DNA of 64,000 nt from Pedobacter boryungensis (GCF_013204825.1 NZ_JABMKV010000002.1:930001-994000), one strand, 5' to 3'. Shown: positions 36,969 to 46,354, counted from the first letter of the stretch. The notes: a model not told the origin generated them from the sequence alone. Numbers and translations are program-made.

Positions 36969-37144
36969 TGATTATGATTTTTAATAAAAATAGCAATTTG
37001 ATTGCTTTTTGTCAAAGAGCATGTTTAAACAGATAAATATACCATTGCTTTTTTAACACAACTCGTGTTGTTCTATTGCACATCTTTTTCTCATCTTCTT
37101 CTTATCAGCATCGTAAATGAGTATAATAATGTTAAGTGTTGAGA

Positions 37145-37185
37145 CGGACTTAGTTCGGAGTTTGGTCGGAGTTGGTTCGGACTTG
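37145..37185. repeat. GGACTT-unit repeat upstream of sucD
   Basis: CGGACTTAGTTCGGAGTTTG continuing to GGTTCGGACTTG: four units of CGGA(C/G)TT. Same unit style as the repeats flanking the S23-type gene. Confidence 0.5.
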
Positions 37186-37430
37186 TGACAATTGTACCCG
37201 AGCCTACCCCGTTTTAGCTTCGACTGATATATGAACTAAAAGCTAACTTGACATATTCTTGTTTTCAAACTTTCATAAGTCTATTAAATTTTTGACTTTG
37301 TCACAGTTATTTTGCGCTCTTTGTAAGTCATTAAAAGGTTTGAGTGGTTGCCCGTAAGCTTGTTTAATAAGCCCATGGGACTAACATAATTGGAATAAAT
37401 ATGGATATGATAAATTATCTGCCAATTGCA

Positions 37431-37462
37431 TTTGACAATCCATTTCAATTACCTTAGATTTG
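37431..37462 (+). promoter_or_regulatory. Promoter of sucD
   Basis: TTTG at 37431-37434, 20-base spacer, TAGATTTG at 37455-37462, then 19 bases to the ATG. This is the best complete -33/-7 match in the window. Confidence 0.65.
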
Positions 37463-37481
37463 CACACAAAAAATAGATATA

Positions 37482-38354
37482 ATGAGTGTTTTAGTAAATA
37501 AAGATTCAAAAGTAATTGTTCAAGGCTTTACTGGTAACGAAGGTACGTACCATGCAGAACAAATGATAGCTTACGGTACAAACGTTGTTGGCGGGGTAAC
37601 ACCTGGTAAAGGCGGTCAAACGCATTTAGATAAACCTGTGTTTAACACAGTAAAAGATGCAGTTGATAAGGCTGGTGCTAACGTATCTATTATATTTGTA
37701 CCCCCAGCTTTTGCTGCAGATGCAATTATGGAAGCTGCAGAAGCTGGTATTAAAGTAATTGTTTGTATTACAGAGGGTATCCCAACTAAGGATATGATTG
37801 CTGTAAAATCTTATATTAAAGGAAGAGATTGTCGTTTAATCGGACCGAATTGTCCAGGTGTAATTACTGCGGATGAAGCTAAAATTGGTATTATGCCAGG
37901 CTTTATCTTCAAAAAAGGTACAGTAGGTGTTGTTTCTAAATCTGGTACGTTAACTTACGAAGCAGTAGATCAAGTGGTAAAAGCTGGTTTAGGTATTACA
38001 ACTGCAATTGGCATTGGTGGTGATCCAATTATTGGAACTACTACTAAAGAAGCGGTAGAATTGTTAATGAACGATCCAGAAACTGAAGGTATCATCATGA
38101 TTGGTGAAATTGGTGGCGGTATGGAAGCGGAAGCTGCATTGTGGATTAAAGCAAATGGTACTAAACCAGTTGTAGGTTTCATCGCTGGTCAAACTGCGCC
38201 TCCAGGACGTAGAATGGGTCATGCTGGTGCAATTGTTGGCGGTGCCGATGATACTGCTGCTGCTAAAATGAAAATTATGGCTGAGTGTGGAATTACCGTA
38301 GTAGAAAGTCCTGCAGAAATAGGTGAAGCAATGGCCAAACTATTAAAAAAATAA
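37482..38354 (+). CDS. sucD: Succinate-CoA ligase alpha subunit
   Basis: 290 residues, normal length. CoA-binding N-terminus with [16 protein letters not shown], then [19 protein letters not shown] and the phosphohistidine segment [20 protein letters not shown]. It makes GTP or ATP from succinyl-CoA in the TCA cycle together with SucC. The beta-subunit gene sucC is not adjacent, which is common in Bacteroidota. A hairpin terminator follows. Confidence 0.96.
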   Translation: MSVLVNKDSKVIVQGFTGNEGTYHAEQMIAYGTNVVGGVTPGKGGQTHLDKPVFNTVKDAVDKAGANVSIIFVPPAFAADAIMEAAEAGIKVIVCITEGIPTKDMIAVKSYIKGRDCRLIGPNCPGVITADEAKIGIMPGFIFKKGTVGVVSKSGTLTYEAVDQVVKAGLGITTAIGIGGDPIIGTTTKEAVELLMNDPETEGIIMIGEIGGGMEAEAALWIKANGTKPVVGFIAGQTAPPGRRMGHAGAIVGGADDTAAAKMKIMAECGITVVESPAEIGEAMAKLLKK

Positions 38355-38376
38355 AGACTGATCTTTAATCAATATT

Positions 38377-38408
38377 AAAAGCGTTTCAATTATGGAACGC
38401 TTTTTTTG
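38377..38408 (+). terminator. Terminator of sucD
   Basis: Inverted repeat AAAGCGTT/AACGCTTT with a 10-base loop and seven T. Confidence 0.8.
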
Positions 38409-38522
38409 TGCTCAAAACCTTACGTTGGTATGAAAAACAAAGTTGTACAATTTTTTATATTTGTATAAACGGCAAAATCCAAACATTAGCGCAAAACGTA
38501 TATGTTTAAAAATATAACCCAC

Positions 38523-39002
38523 ATGAAACAAATAATCAATAAAACAGTAATGGCATTAAGTCTGTTGTTTCTAACAAGCTTAGGTGCTTGTGCACAGAAA
38601 CAAGGAAAAGCAACGCCATCTAAAACCACCAAGAAAATGGAATATAACAAATTAACCAAAGAAGAAGAAGATGTAATTGTTCGTAAAGGAACAGAATATC
38701 CAGGTACGGGTAAATATGATAAGTTTAACGAAAAGGGTACATATACTTGCAAACGTTGCAATGCAGCTTTGTATAAATCAGACTCTAAATTTGATGCACA
38801 TTGCGGATGGCCATCTTTCGATGATGAAATTAAAGGTGCAGTAAAACGTGTGCCAGATGCCGATGGACAACGTACGGAAATTGTTTGTGCAAATTGTGGT
38901 GCTCACTTAGGTCACGTATTTGTTGGGGAAGGTTTAACTTCAAAAAATACACGCCATTGTGTAAATTCAATCTCAATGAATTTTGTTCCTGACAAAAAGT
39001 AA
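38523..39002 (+). CDS. msrB: Peptide-methionine (R)-S-oxide reductase, lipoprotein form
   Basis: 159 residues from ATG 38523 (an ATG 21 bases earlier would break the signal peptide). The signal peptide ends in the lipobox SLGAC, so the enzyme is anchored in the periplasm or outer membrane. The SelR domain has the zinc ligands CKRC and CANC, the HCGWPSF motif and the catalytic Cys in TRHCVNS. It repairs oxidised methionine R-isomers in exported proteins. Confidence 0.93.
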   Translation: MKQIINKTVMALSLLFLTSLGACAQKQGKATPSKTTKKMEYNKLTKEEEDVIVRKGTEYPGTGKYDKFNEKGTYTCKRCNAALYKSDSKFDAHCGWPSFDDEIKGAVKRVPDADGQRTEIVCANCGAHLGHVFVGEGLTSKNTRHCVNSISMNFVPDKK

Positions 39003-39020
39003 TTATTTTAATCGATTTTT

Positions 39021-39050
39021 AATGCTCAGATTTATCTGGGCATTTTTTTT
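39021..39050 (+). terminator. Terminator of msrB
   Basis: Inverted repeat AATGCTCAG/CTGGGCATT (with one G-T pair), loop ATTTAT, then eight T. Confidence 0.7.
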
Positions 39051-39101
39051 GCTTATTGGCAGCTGAATAGATGAGTTTTTATGTAAATACAACTCATTTT
39101 G

Positions 39102-39109
39102 TATATTTG
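39102..39109 (+). promoter_or_regulatory. Candidate -7 box of the RlpA-like gene
   Basis: TATATTTG matches TAnnTTTG and ends 9 bases before the ATG at 39119, which supports that start rather than the ATG at 39071. Confidence 0.5.
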
Positions 39110-39118
39110 AATTTGCCT

Positions 39119-39505
39119 ATGAGAAATAAAATGAAACTTTTGCTGTTCTTTTGCCTTGCCTCTTTGGCAGTAAAAGCTAAATCTTTACCAACAAAACATC
39201 CCGATACGGTTGTAAAAATGATTTACACATCTTATTACGCTAAAAAGTTTGAAGGTAGAAAAACATCTAGCGGCGAAAGATATAGAGGGGCTAAATTAAC
39301 AGCAGCACATCTTACACTTCCCTTTGGTACATTGATTACTGTTAGAAACTTAGTGAATGGTAAAACAGTTACCGTTAGAGTGAACGATCGCGGGCCACAT
39401 AGCAAGAAATTTTCATTAGATCTTTCCACTTCAGCAGCTAAAGCAATTGGTATTTATAGACTAGGTTATGCCAAGGTAGAAATCTCATATGTGTCTCCAA
39501 AATAA
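39119..39505 (+). CDS. RlpA-like double-psi beta-barrel protein, secreted
   Basis: 128 residues from ATG 39119. The longer frame from 39071 begins upstream of the -7 box and is rejected; ATG 39131 is also possible. Signal peptide LLLFFCLASLAVKAK. The RlpA core is seen as TSYYAKKFEGRKTSSGERY, AHLTLPFGTLITV and VRVNDRGPHSKKFSLDLS, with the catalytic Asp in NDRG. It is a likely septal lytic transglycosylase or peptidoglycan-binding protein, lacking the SPOR domain of longer RlpA. Confidence 0.87.
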   Translation: MRNKMKLLLFFCLASLAVKAKSLPTKHPDTVVKMIYTSYYAKKFEGRKTSSGERYRGAKLTAAHLTLPFGTLITVRNLVNGKTVTVRVNDRGPHSKKFSLDLSTSAAKAIGIYRLGYAKVEISYVSPK

Positions 39506-39950
39506 TTTAATAATTCTTGTGTTATAACACATTTCTTAAAATTATTAACACTCCTTTTGATTCTCTAAGTCCTTAAAAAGAAATAATTAGCTTTTTTCTA
39601 TGTTGTTTATGACCAAATTTTGATGAGAATTTCTGTTCAATTCAACAACATGTTAACAACTTTGTAACTCAAAAAATCGATCAACTTCTATATTTGTTAA
39701 AGAAAGTTCTTTAAAAGAAATCACTCCTATATTATTTTAAGTACTTAATATTTAGTTGTTTAAAAGGCGTTAAAAAATCAATGTTTTTTAAAATGTTTCA
39801 CTAAGTACTCAAGATGTTGGCGGCGTGATTTTGATAAAGCTTTTTAGGTTAAGGGGTTAACAGTTTTTAAAGAATAAGGCGAATTTTTACCTGCACTAAA
39901 AAACGAATTAATCTATACTAGCAATTTCTAAACGTTAAAAAACTAAACTT
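39506..39950. promoter_or_regulatory. Long leader and regulatory region of nrdB
   Basis: 445 bases without a coding frame. A TATATTTG -7 box is at 39689-39696, giving a leader of about 250 bases. Two related palindromes, TTAAGTACTTAA (39737-39748) and CTAAGTACTCAA (39801-39812), are 64 bases apart centre to centre and may be operator sites. They do not match the NrdR box I know. Confidence 0.4.
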
Positions 39951-40928
39951 ATGCAGCAAGAACAAGAATTATTATTAAAAGAAAACAAAGATCGTTTTGT
40001 TCTACTCCCAATTAAATATCCGGCCATTTGGGAAATGTATAAAAAAAGTGAGGCGAGTTTTTGGACAGCGGAAGAAATTGATTTATCTGATGATCAAAAA
40101 CATTGGGATAATTTAAATGATGGGGAAAGACATTTCATTTCTCACATTTTAGCTTTCTTTTCTGCTAGTGATGGTATTGTAAACGAAAACTTGGCTGTAA
40201 ACTTTATGAGTGAAGTACAGTTGCCAGAAGCACGTTGTTTTTATGGTTTCCAAATTATGATGGAAAATATCCATGCTGAAACTTATGCACTGTTAATTGA
40301 CACGTATATTAAAGATCCTAATGAAAAAGATCGTTTGTTCCATGCAATTGATACTGTTCCGGCAGTAAAAAGAAAAGCAGAATGGGCATTACGTTGGATT
40401 GAAAATGGAACTTTTGCAGAACGTTTAGTCGCTTTTGCTGCGGTTGAAGGAATTTTCTTTAGCGGTAGTTTTTGCTCTATTTTCTGGTTGAAAAAACGCG
40501 GTTTAATGCCTGGATTAACCTTTAGTAATGAGTTGATTTCTAGGGACGAAGGTATGCATTGTGAATTTGCTTGCCTGTTGTACAGTATGCTAGAAAATAA
40601 ATTAGCCGAAAAACAAGTGCATGATATCATCCGCGATGCGGTAGAAATTGAAAAAGAATTTATTACCGATGCTTTGCCGGTTGCCTTAATTGGAATGAAC
40701 GCTAAATTAATGAGCCAGTACATTGAGTTTGTAGCCGATAGATGGATTAGTGAATTAGGCTATAAAAAAATATATAATGCATCAAATCCATTCGATTTTA
40801 TGGAGATGATTTCGCTACAAGGAAAAACAAATTTCTTTGAGAAAAGAGTAGGTGATTATCAAAAAAGTGGAGTATTAACTTCTACAGAAGATAAAGCAGC
40901 TGCATTTTCACTAGATGACGATTTTTAA
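39951..40928 (+). CDS. nrdB: Class Ia ribonucleotide reductase, beta (radical) subunit
   Basis: 325 residues. Di-iron and radical residues: E105-x2-H108-x3-Y112 in [10 protein letters not shown] (Y112 would carry the tyrosyl radical), a first Asp in [19 protein letters not shown] and [11 protein letters not shown] for the second iron half. It generates the radical for deoxyribonucleotide synthesis. The alpha subunit gene follows after 116 bases, in the order nrdB-nrdA. Confidence 0.96.
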   Translation: MQQEQELLLKENKDRFVLLPIKYPAIWEMYKKSEASFWTAEEIDLSDDQKHWDNLNDGERHFISHILAFFSASDGIVNENLAVNFMSEVQLPEARCFYGFQIMMENIHAETYALLIDTYIKDPNEKDRLFHAIDTVPAVKRKAEWALRWIENGTFAERLVAFAAVEGIFFSGSFCSIFWLKKRGLMPGLTFSNELISRDEGMHCEFACLLYSMLENKLAEKQVHDIIRDAVEIEKEFITDALPVALIGMNAKLMSQYIEFVADRWISELGYKKIYNASNPFDFMEMISLQGKTNFFEKRVGDYQKSGVLTSTEDKAAAFSLDDDF

Positions 40929-41000
40929 TTAGAGTTAAAGACAAAAGGTTAGGGCTTTGTCTGGTACTTGAAACCATATAATAAAAATAATTTAAAACCT

Positions 41001-41027
41001 GGTGCCGCTATTAATTTAATACGCACC
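41001..41027 (+). promoter_or_regulatory. Hairpin in the nrdB-nrdA gap
   Basis: A stem of GGTGC/GCACC then TATTAA/TTAATA around a single T, with a small internal loop, lying 17 bases upstream of the nrdA ATG. It is not followed by a T run, so it is more likely an mRNA-stability or processing element than a terminator. Confidence 0.4.
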
Positions 41028-41044
41028 ATTAATACTTGATTAGG

Positions 41045-43429
41045 ATGTTTGTAATAAAAAGAGATGGCCGCCAAGAAGCGGTAAAGTTTGATAAGATAAC
41101 TGCTCGTATTGAGAAGTTGTGTTATGGTTTTAACGCAGAATTAGTAGACCCTATAGATGTTGCCAAAAAGGTAATTGAAGGATTGTACGATGGTGTTACT
41201 ACTTCAGAACTTGATAATCTTGCGGCAGAAACGGCTGCGTCCCTAACTACAAAACACCCAGATTATGCTTTGTTAGCATCGCGTATTGCAGTGTCTAACT
41301 TGCATAAAAACACCGTTAAATCGTTCTCAAAAACGATGGAGATGTTGTATACTTATGTAGATCCTAAAACAGAAAAACCTTCATCGCTTATTGCAGAAGA
41401 TGTTTGGGAAGTGATTAAAAACAACGCTGATATTTTAGATAGTACAATTATTTACGATAGAGATTTTGGTTTCGATTACTTCGGTTTCAAAACCTTAGAA
41501 AAATCGTATTTATTAAAAGTAAATGGGGTGATTGTTGAACGCCCACAACATTTATTTATGCGTGTGGCAGTTGGCATTCACAAAGAAGATATCGAAAGTG
41601 CCATCAAAACCTATAATTTAATGAGTGAGCGTTGGTTTACACATGCTACACCAACTTTATTTAACGCAGCAACTCCAAAACCTCAAATGTCATCATGTTT
41701 CTTATTAACTATGCAAGATGATAGTATTGAAGGTATTTATGATACATTAAAGCAAACTGCCAAAATTTCTCAAAGTGCTGGTGGTATTGGTTTAAGCATT
41801 CACAATATCCGCGCAACAGGAGCTTATATTGGTGGTACAAATGGCACAAGTAATGGTATTGTACCGATGTTAAAAGTATTTAACGATACCGCTCGTTATG
41901 TAGATCAAGGTGGAGGTAAACGTAAAGGTGCTTTTGCAATCTATTTAGAGCCTTGGCATGCTGATATTTTTGCTTTCTTAGACTTACGTAAAAATCATGG
42001 TAAGGAAGAAATGAGAGCTCGTGATTTATTCTATGCACTTTGGATTTGCGATTTGTTTATGCAACGTGTGGAAGACAATGGCGATTGGAGCTTATTCTCT
42101 CCAGATGAAGCACCAGGTTTAGCAGATTGTCATGGTGAAGAGTTTAATAAGTTATATACCAAATACGAACAAGAAGGTAGAGCTCGTAAAACGATAAAAG
42201 CACAAGAACTTTGGTTCGCTATTTTAGATGCTCAAATTGAAACTGGTACACCATATTTATTGTACAAAGATGCGGCGAATGGTAAATCAAATCAGCAAAA
42301 TTTAGGTACAATCAAGTCGTCTAACTTATGTACAGAAATTATTGAGTATACCTCTAAAGACGAAGTTGCTGTTTGTAATTTAGCTTCATTAGCATTACCA
42401 AGATTTGTAATTAATGGCGAATTTGATCACCAAAAATTATATGATGTAACTTATCAAGCTACATTAAACTTGAATAAAATTATCGATCATAACTATTATC
42501 CAGTTATTGAAGCGCAAAACTCTAACTTCCGTCACCGTCCAGTTGGATTAGGTGTACAAGGTTTGGCAGATGCATTTATTTTAATGCGTTTACCATTTGA
42601 AAGTGATGCGGCTAAGGAATTAAATACCGATATTTTTGAAACCATTTATTTTGCTGCAATGACAGCATCGGCTGATTTAGCTGTTAAAAATGGCGCTTAT
42701 GAAAGTTTTAAAGGTTCACCACTATCTAAAGGTAAATTCCAATTTGACCTTTGGAATGTAACTCCAAAAAGTAACCGTTGGGATTGGGAAAGTTTGCGCA
42801 AACGTGTAGTTAAAACTGGTGTATACAATTCATTATTAGTAGCACCAATGCCAACCGCATCTACTTCGCAAATTTTAGGAAACAATGAATGTTTCGAACC
42901 GTATACTTCAAATATTTATACACGTCGTGTATTAAGTGGAGAGTTTGTAGTAGTGAACAAACATTTATTAAAAGACTTAGTTTCATTAGGTTTATGGACG
43001 CCAGCAATGAAAGATAGAATTATTTTAGCGAACGGTTCAATTCAAGATATTGCAGAAATTCCAGATTACATTAAAGAATTGTACAAAACAGTTTGGGAGA
43101 TTAAAATGCGTAATATCATCGATATGGCTGCCGATAGAGGTGCATATATCTGTCAATCGCAATCTCTAAACTTGTTTATTAATGCACCAAATACATCGAA
43201 ATTAACGTCAATGCATTTCTACGCTTGGAAAAAAGGGTTGAAAACAGGTATGTACTATTTACGTACACAAGCTGCTTCTCAAGCTGTTAAATTCACGGTA
43301 GAAAACCAAGGAGGTAAAGCAATTGAAGCTGTAATTCCAGATACAATTCCTCAAGATCAAGTAGCTGAAGAAATCGTTGATGGACCAGTTTGCTCGATGG
43401 AAGAAGGCTGTATCAGCTGTTCAGGCTAG
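41045..43429 (+). CDS. nrdA: Class Ia ribonucleotide reductase, alpha (catalytic) subunit
   Basis: 794 residues from ATG 41045; a TTG three codons earlier is unlikely. The N-terminal ATP-cone (residues 1-90, [18 protein letters not shown]) gives allosteric control by ATP/dATP. The barrel shows [16 protein letters not shown] with EVAVCNLAS, and [13 protein letters not shown]. The C-terminal redox pair is CISC at the very end. It reduces ribonucleotides with electrons from thioredoxin-type donors. The frame is intact. Confidence 0.97.
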   Translation: MFVIKRDGRQEAVKFDKITARIEKLCYGFNAELVDPIDVAKKVIEGLYDGVTTSELDNLAAETAASLTTKHPDYALLASRIAVSNLHKNTVKSFSKTMEMLYTYVDPKTEKPSSLIAEDVWEVIKNNADILDSTIIYDRDFGFDYFGFKTLEKSYLLKVNGVIVERPQHLFMRVAVGIHKEDIESAIKTYNLMSERWFTHATPTLFNAATPKPQMSSCFLLTMQDDSIEGIYDTLKQTAKISQSAGGIGLSIHNIRATGAYIGGTNGTSNGIVPMLKVFNDTARYVDQGGGKRKGAFAIYLEPWHADIFAFLDLRKNHGKEEMRARDLFYALWICDLFMQRVEDNGDWSLFSPDEAPGLADCHGEEFNKLYTKYEQEGRARKTIKAQELWFAILDAQIETGTPYLLYKDAANGKSNQQNLGTIKSSNLCTEIIEYTSKDEVAVCNLASLALPRFVINGEFDHQKLYDVTYQATLNLNKIIDHNYYPVIEAQNSNFRHRPVGLGVQGLADAFILMRLPFESDAAKELNTDIFETIYFAAMTASADLAVKNGAYESFKGSPLSKGKFQFDLWNVTPKSNRWDWESLRKRVVKTGVYNSLLVAPMPTASTSQILGNNECFEPYTSNIYTRRVLSGEFVVVNKHLLKDLVSLGLWTPAMKDRIILANGSIQDIAEIPDYIKELYKTVWEIKMRNIIDMAADRGAYICQSQSLNLFINAPNTSKLTSMHFYAWKKGLKTGMYYLRTQAASQAVKFTVENQGGKAIEAVIPDTIPQDQVAEEIVDGPVCSMEEGCISCSG

Positions 43430-43453
43430 TTTTTAGTTTGCCAAATAAATATG

Positions 43454-43488
43454 AAGGAGTACAGATGGTAACATCTTGCTCCTTTTTT
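43454..43488 (+). terminator. Terminator of nrdA
   Basis: Inverted repeat AAGGAG/CTCCTT with an inner AGAT/ATCT pair and six T. Confidence 0.7.
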
Positions 43489-43538
43489 GTTTTACTTTGC
43501 GGTTAGATTTGTCTCTTTATCCTTAATTTAAAAGCTTA

Positions 43539-43546
43539 TATCTTTG
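43539..43546 (+). promoter_or_regulatory. Candidate -7 box of the Cys-rich CWC gene
   Basis: TATCTTTG matches TAnnTTTG, 8 bases before the ATG at 43555; a short or leaderless mRNA is implied. Confidence 0.45.
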
Positions 43547-43554
43547 TGTAAAGA

Positions 43555-43761
43555 ATGACTAAACACGAAATTATTCCATGTGATCGTTGCGGAACTGCTA
43601 TTGAATGTAAGGCAAATTCGTATACAAAGTGCCAATGCAGCACAGTACAGCTCAACATTAATGAAGTACAATACATTAGTGAACTGTTTGATGGTTGCTT
43701 GTGTGCAAAATGTCTTTTTGAATTACAAGAAGAATATAGAGAAGGTTTAACTGCCAGTTAG
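43555..43761 (+). CDS. Cysteine-rich CWC family protein
   Basis: 68 residues with nine Cys, in the order CDRCGTAIEC, KCQC, GCLCAKC, fitting the Cys-rich CWC family, probably a small zinc-binding cytosolic protein. Function unknown. It precedes aguB by 81 bases, but a new -7 box sits between them. Confidence 0.85.
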   Translation: MTKHEIIPCDRCGTAIECKANSYTKCQCSTVQLNINEVQYISELFDGCLCAKCLFELQEEYREGLTAS

Positions 43762-43816
43762 TTGTAAACTCTCAAAAACCTACACCTTTTACCTTTTTAC
43801 CCTCCACCTTTTTCCT

Positions 43817-43824
43817 TAACTTTG
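43817..43824 (+). promoter_or_regulatory. Candidate -7 box of aguB
   Basis: TAACTTTG matches TAnnTTTG, 18 bases upstream of the ATG at 43843. The preceding 30 bases are an ACCTTTTACC-type simple repeat. Confidence 0.45.
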
Positions 43825-43842
43825 TAGTTCAAATTTATACAG

Positions 43843-44718
43843 ATGAGTAAAGTAAAGGTTGGCTTAGTGCAGATGAGCTGTACAAAAGATAAACAAGAAA
43901 ACTTAAACAAAGCGATAGCTAAGATTAGAGATGCAGCAGCAAAAGGAGCGCAAATTGTGTGCTTGCAAGAACTGTTTACCTCTTTGTATTTTTGTGATGT
44001 AGAGGATTATGATAACTTTGATTTAGCAGAGAAAATTCCTGGTCCATCTACAGATGCGTTGCAAGTAGTTGCTAAAGAATTAGGAGTGGTAATTGTTGCT
44101 TCATTATTCGAAAAAAGAGCTGAAGGATTATATCACAATACAACTGCGGTTTTAGATGCTGATGGAAGTTATTTAGGTAAATACCGCAAAATGCATATTC
44201 CTGATGATCCGGCTTTTTATGAGAAATTTTACTTTACACCTGGCGATTTAGGTTACAAAGTTTTCGAAACCAAATATGCTAAAATCGGTATTTTAATTTG
44301 TTGGGATCAATGGTATCCAGAAGCTTCTCGTATTACAGCTTTAATGGGTGCAGATATTATGTTTTATCCTACTGCAATTGGCTGGGCAACAGATCAGGAT
44401 GAAGAAACTAATCAAGATCAATACAATGCTTGGCAAACTATTCAACGTTCTCATGCAGTAGCTAATGGAGTTCCTGTAGTAAGTGTAAACCGTGTAGGTT
44501 TTGAACAAGATGGAGCCATGAAGTTTTGGGGTGGTAGTTTCGCAACTAATGCACAAGGCAAATTGCTTTATTTAGCGTCGCACGATAAAGAAGAGACAGA
44601 GGTAGTGGAGTTAGATTTAAGTCAAAGTGATTATATGCGTAAGCATTGGCCATTTTTAAGAGATAGACGAATAGATTCTTATCAGCCAATCACAAAAAGA
44701 TATATTGATGGGGATTAG
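43843..44718 (+). CDS. aguB: N-carbamoylputrescine amidase
   Basis: Nitrilase-fold amidohydrolase converting N-carbamoylputrescine to putrescine. 291 residues with the catalytic triad E43 (LQELFTS), K116 (YRKMHIPDD) and C153 (LICWDQWYPE). The DQWYPEA context and HIPDDPAFYEKFYFTPGD are typical of the putrescine branch. Agmatine deiminase is encoded downstream, completing the pathway from agmatine, but a four-helix-bundle gene has come to lie between them. Confidence 0.94.
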   Translation: MSKVKVGLVQMSCTKDKQENLNKAIAKIRDAAAKGAQIVCLQELFTSLYFCDVEDYDNFDLAEKIPGPSTDALQVVAKELGVVIVASLFEKRAEGLYHNTTAVLDADGSYLGKYRKMHIPDDPAFYEKFYFTPGDLGYKVFETKYAKIGILICWDQWYPEASRITALMGADIMFYPTAIGWATDQDEETNQDQYNAWQTIQRSHAVANGVPVVSVNRVGFEQDGAMKFWGGSFATNAQGKLLYLASHDKEETEVVELDLSQSDYMRKHWPFLRDRRIDSYQPITKRYIDGD

Positions 44719-44724
44719 TTTTTA

Positions 44725-44759
44725 GTCTGGGAAGTCAGTAAAGTCAGAAAGACCGAGAG
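44725..44759. repeat. GTC-unit repeat, left flank of the S23-type gene
   Basis: GTCTGGGAAGTCAGTAAAGT continuing CAGAAAGACC: four GTCnGAAA-like units starting 6 bases after the aguB stop. It is the inverted counterpart of 45220-45252. Confidence 0.65.
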
Positions 44760-44831
44760 TGGAGAAGTGAAACTTAAGATAAAGTTTGTAAGTTAGTAGA
44801 GCAAAGTCATCCCGATCTAAAACAAATAGAT

Positions 44832-45203
44832 ATGGCTTTTAAATTTGAAAAACTTAAAGTTTGGCAAAAAGCGCTAGACTTAACCGACGAAATTGATAAA
44901 TTAACAAAGACTTTTCCAAAGGAAGAACTGTTTATTCTAACTTCACAAATTAAGAGAGCAGCAGATTCGATTCCTTTAAATATAGCTGAAGGAAGTACTG
45001 GACAAAGTAATGCAGAATTTACTAGATTTCTTCGTTATGCTTTGCGATCTGATATTGAAGTAGTAAGTTGCTTATATATCGGAAAACGTAGAAAATATAT
45101 AACAGAAAAACACTTTTTAGAATTATATAAATCTTGTGAAGAGGTTTTGTTAATGATAAATGGTTTAATAAAGTCATTAAATAATAATGTCAGAACACCA
45201 TAA
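44832..45203 (+). CDS. Four-helix-bundle protein (23S rRNA intervening-sequence, S23 type)
   Basis: 123 residues. FKFEKLKVWQKALDLTDEI at the start, the conserved IKRAADSIPLNIAEGSTGQS in the middle and FLRYALRSDIEV are hallmarks of the TIGR02436/S23 four-helix-bundle family. These are often found within 23S rRNA intervening sequences but also as solitary genes next to repeats in Bacteroidota. The biochemical role is unknown. It is flanked by inverted GGACTTTC-unit repeats and splits aguB from aguA; its last codons overlap the aguA start by 17 bases. Confidence 0.9.
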   Translation: MAFKFEKLKVWQKALDLTDEIDKLTKTFPKEELFILTSQIKRAADSIPLNIAEGSTGQSNAEFTRFLRYALRSDIEVVSCLYIGKRRKYITEKHFLELYKSCEEVLLMINGLIKSLNNNVRTP

Positions 45204-46287
45204 AAGTAATACATCTAATCTTTCGGACTTTCAGACTTCCGGACTTTCCGACGTATCTAAAACGCCAAAGGCGCAGGGCTATCACTTTCCTGCAGAGTGG
45301 ACTAAACATGAAGCTACTTGGTTAAGCTGGCCCCATAAAGAAGAATCTTGGCCAGGTAAGATTGAGACCATATATGAGCCTTATTGTCAATTTATAAAGA
45401 TTGTTGCTACAGGCGAAAAAGTACGTATTAATGTAAGAGATGAAGCAATGAAAGCATCTGCTATTGCTCACTTACAAAAAGTTGATGCTGATTTATCTCA
45501 AATAGAATTTTATTTTAATGAGAGTAACGATGCTTGGTGCAGAGATCATGGACCTGCATTTGTAGTAAAGGGAAATAAAAAAGCAATAATTGATTGGGGT
45601 TACAATGCTTGGGGAGGAAAATATCCACCATTTGATTTGGATGATATAATACCGACAAAAATTGCAAAGCAGTTTAATCTCCCACTGTTTATGCCCGATA
45701 TTGTAATGGAAGGTGGCTCTGTAGAATTTAACGGAGCAGGAACAATTTTAACAAGTACTGCTTGCTTGCTAAATGAAAATAGAAATCCTCATTTAAATAA
45801 AGAACAAATCGAAACGTATTTAAAGGAATTTTATGGCGCAGGGCAGGTATTGTGGGTAGGAGATGGAATTATTGGAGATGATACTGATGGCCATATCGAC
45901 GATATTACTCGTTTTGTAAATGAAGATACTGTTTTAACGGTTTTAGAAAGTAATCCTTTGGATGAAAATCACATCCTATTACAAGAAAACTACCAAGCAT
46001 TAAAGGAAATGAGATTGCCTGATGGAAGACCATTAAATATCATCAAATTGCCAATGCCTTCCCCAGTGATACACGAAGATACACGCTTGCCAGCATCTTA
46101 CGCAAACTTTTATATCGCAAATGCTGCGGTTATTGTACCCACATTCAGAGACGTAAATGATAAAATTGCACTTGAAATTATTCAAAAAGCTTTTCCCGAT
46201 AGACCAGTTGTTGGTATAGATTCTACCGATATTATTTGGGGATTAGGAAGTTTCCATTGTTTAAGTCAACAAGAACCAGCGGTTTAG
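45187..46287 (+). CDS. aguA: Agmatine deiminase with repeat-encoded N-terminus
   Basis: 366 residues, hydrolysing agmatine to N-carbamoylputrescine. The catalytic Cys is C358 in GLGSFHCLSQQEPA; GNKKAIIDWGYNAWGGKYPP, VMEGGSVEFNG and GDDTDGHIDD are family motifs. The usual protein begins near TPKAQGYHFPAEW. Here it is preceded by 25 residues, of which 12-22 (LSDFQTSGLSD) are encoded by the repeat at 45220-45252. ATG 45187 is the only in-frame start: a stop lies three codons upstream and no ATG, GTG or TTG occurs between the repeat and the conserved region. Confidence 0.93.
   Translation: MSEHHKSNTSNLSDFQTSGLSDVSKTPKAQGYHFPAEWTKHEATWLSWPHKEESWPGKIETIYEPYCQFIKIVATGEKVRINVRDEAMKASAIAHLQKVDADLSQIEFYFNESNDAWCRDHGPAFVVKGNKKAIIDWGYNAWGGKYPPFDLDDIIPTKIAKQFNLPLFMPDIVMEGGSVEFNGAGTILTSTACLLNENRNPHLNKEQIETYLKEFYGAGQVLWVGDGIIGDDTDGHIDDITRFVNEDTVLTVLESNPLDENHILLQENYQALKEMRLPDGRPLNIIKLPMPSPVIHEDTRLPASYANFYIANAAVIVPTFRDVNDKIALEIIQKAFPDRPVVGIDSTDIIWGLGSFHCLSQQEPAV
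45220..45252. repeat. GGACTTTC-unit repeat, right flank of the S23-type gene
   Basis: CTTTCGGACTTTCAGACTTC continuing to CCGAC: four units, in inverted orientation to 44725-44759. Translated in frame as part of AguA. Confidence 0.65.
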
Positions 46288-46300
46288 TTTTAAAGGTTTT

Positions 46301-46354
46301 GTCATCCTGAGCCTGTCGAAGGACTATAAAGTGTTTCGACAAGCTCAACATGAC
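46301..46354. repeat. Palindromic repeat, GTCATCCTGAGCCTGTCGAA family
   Basis: Left arm 46301-46323, right arm TTTCGACAAGCTCAACATGA and C at 46334-46354, with a short centre. Located just after the aguA stop and upstream of the GIY-YIG pseudogene. Confidence 0.7.

Larger units (their letters stand above)
36969..37481. other. Non-coding gap of about 510 bases before sucD
   Basis: Divergent region. It contains a tandem/inverted GGACTT-GGAGTT repeat at 37145-37185, the short palindrome AACACAACTCGTGTTG near 37060, and the sucD promoter at 37431-37462. I see no open frame of protein character and no tRNA. Confidence 0.5.

Noticed and set aside
36969..37481. Possible structured RNA (6S or SRP-like) in the gap before sucD
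   Set aside because: No conserved core or compensating stem could be recognised, only a unit repeat, a short palindrome and a promoter.
37482..38354. sucD as part of a sucCD operon broken in this strain
   Set aside because: Separate sucC and sucD genes are common in Bacteroidota, and sucD here has its own promoter and terminator.
44832..45203. Evidence of a nearby 23S rRNA gene because of the S23-type protein
   Set aside because: The flanking genes are aguB and aguA and no rRNA sequence is present; such proteins also occur as solitary genes.
44725..45252. CRISPR-like array
   Set aside because: The units are about 8 bases without spacers of constant length and occur in inverted blocks around a gene; no cas gene is present.
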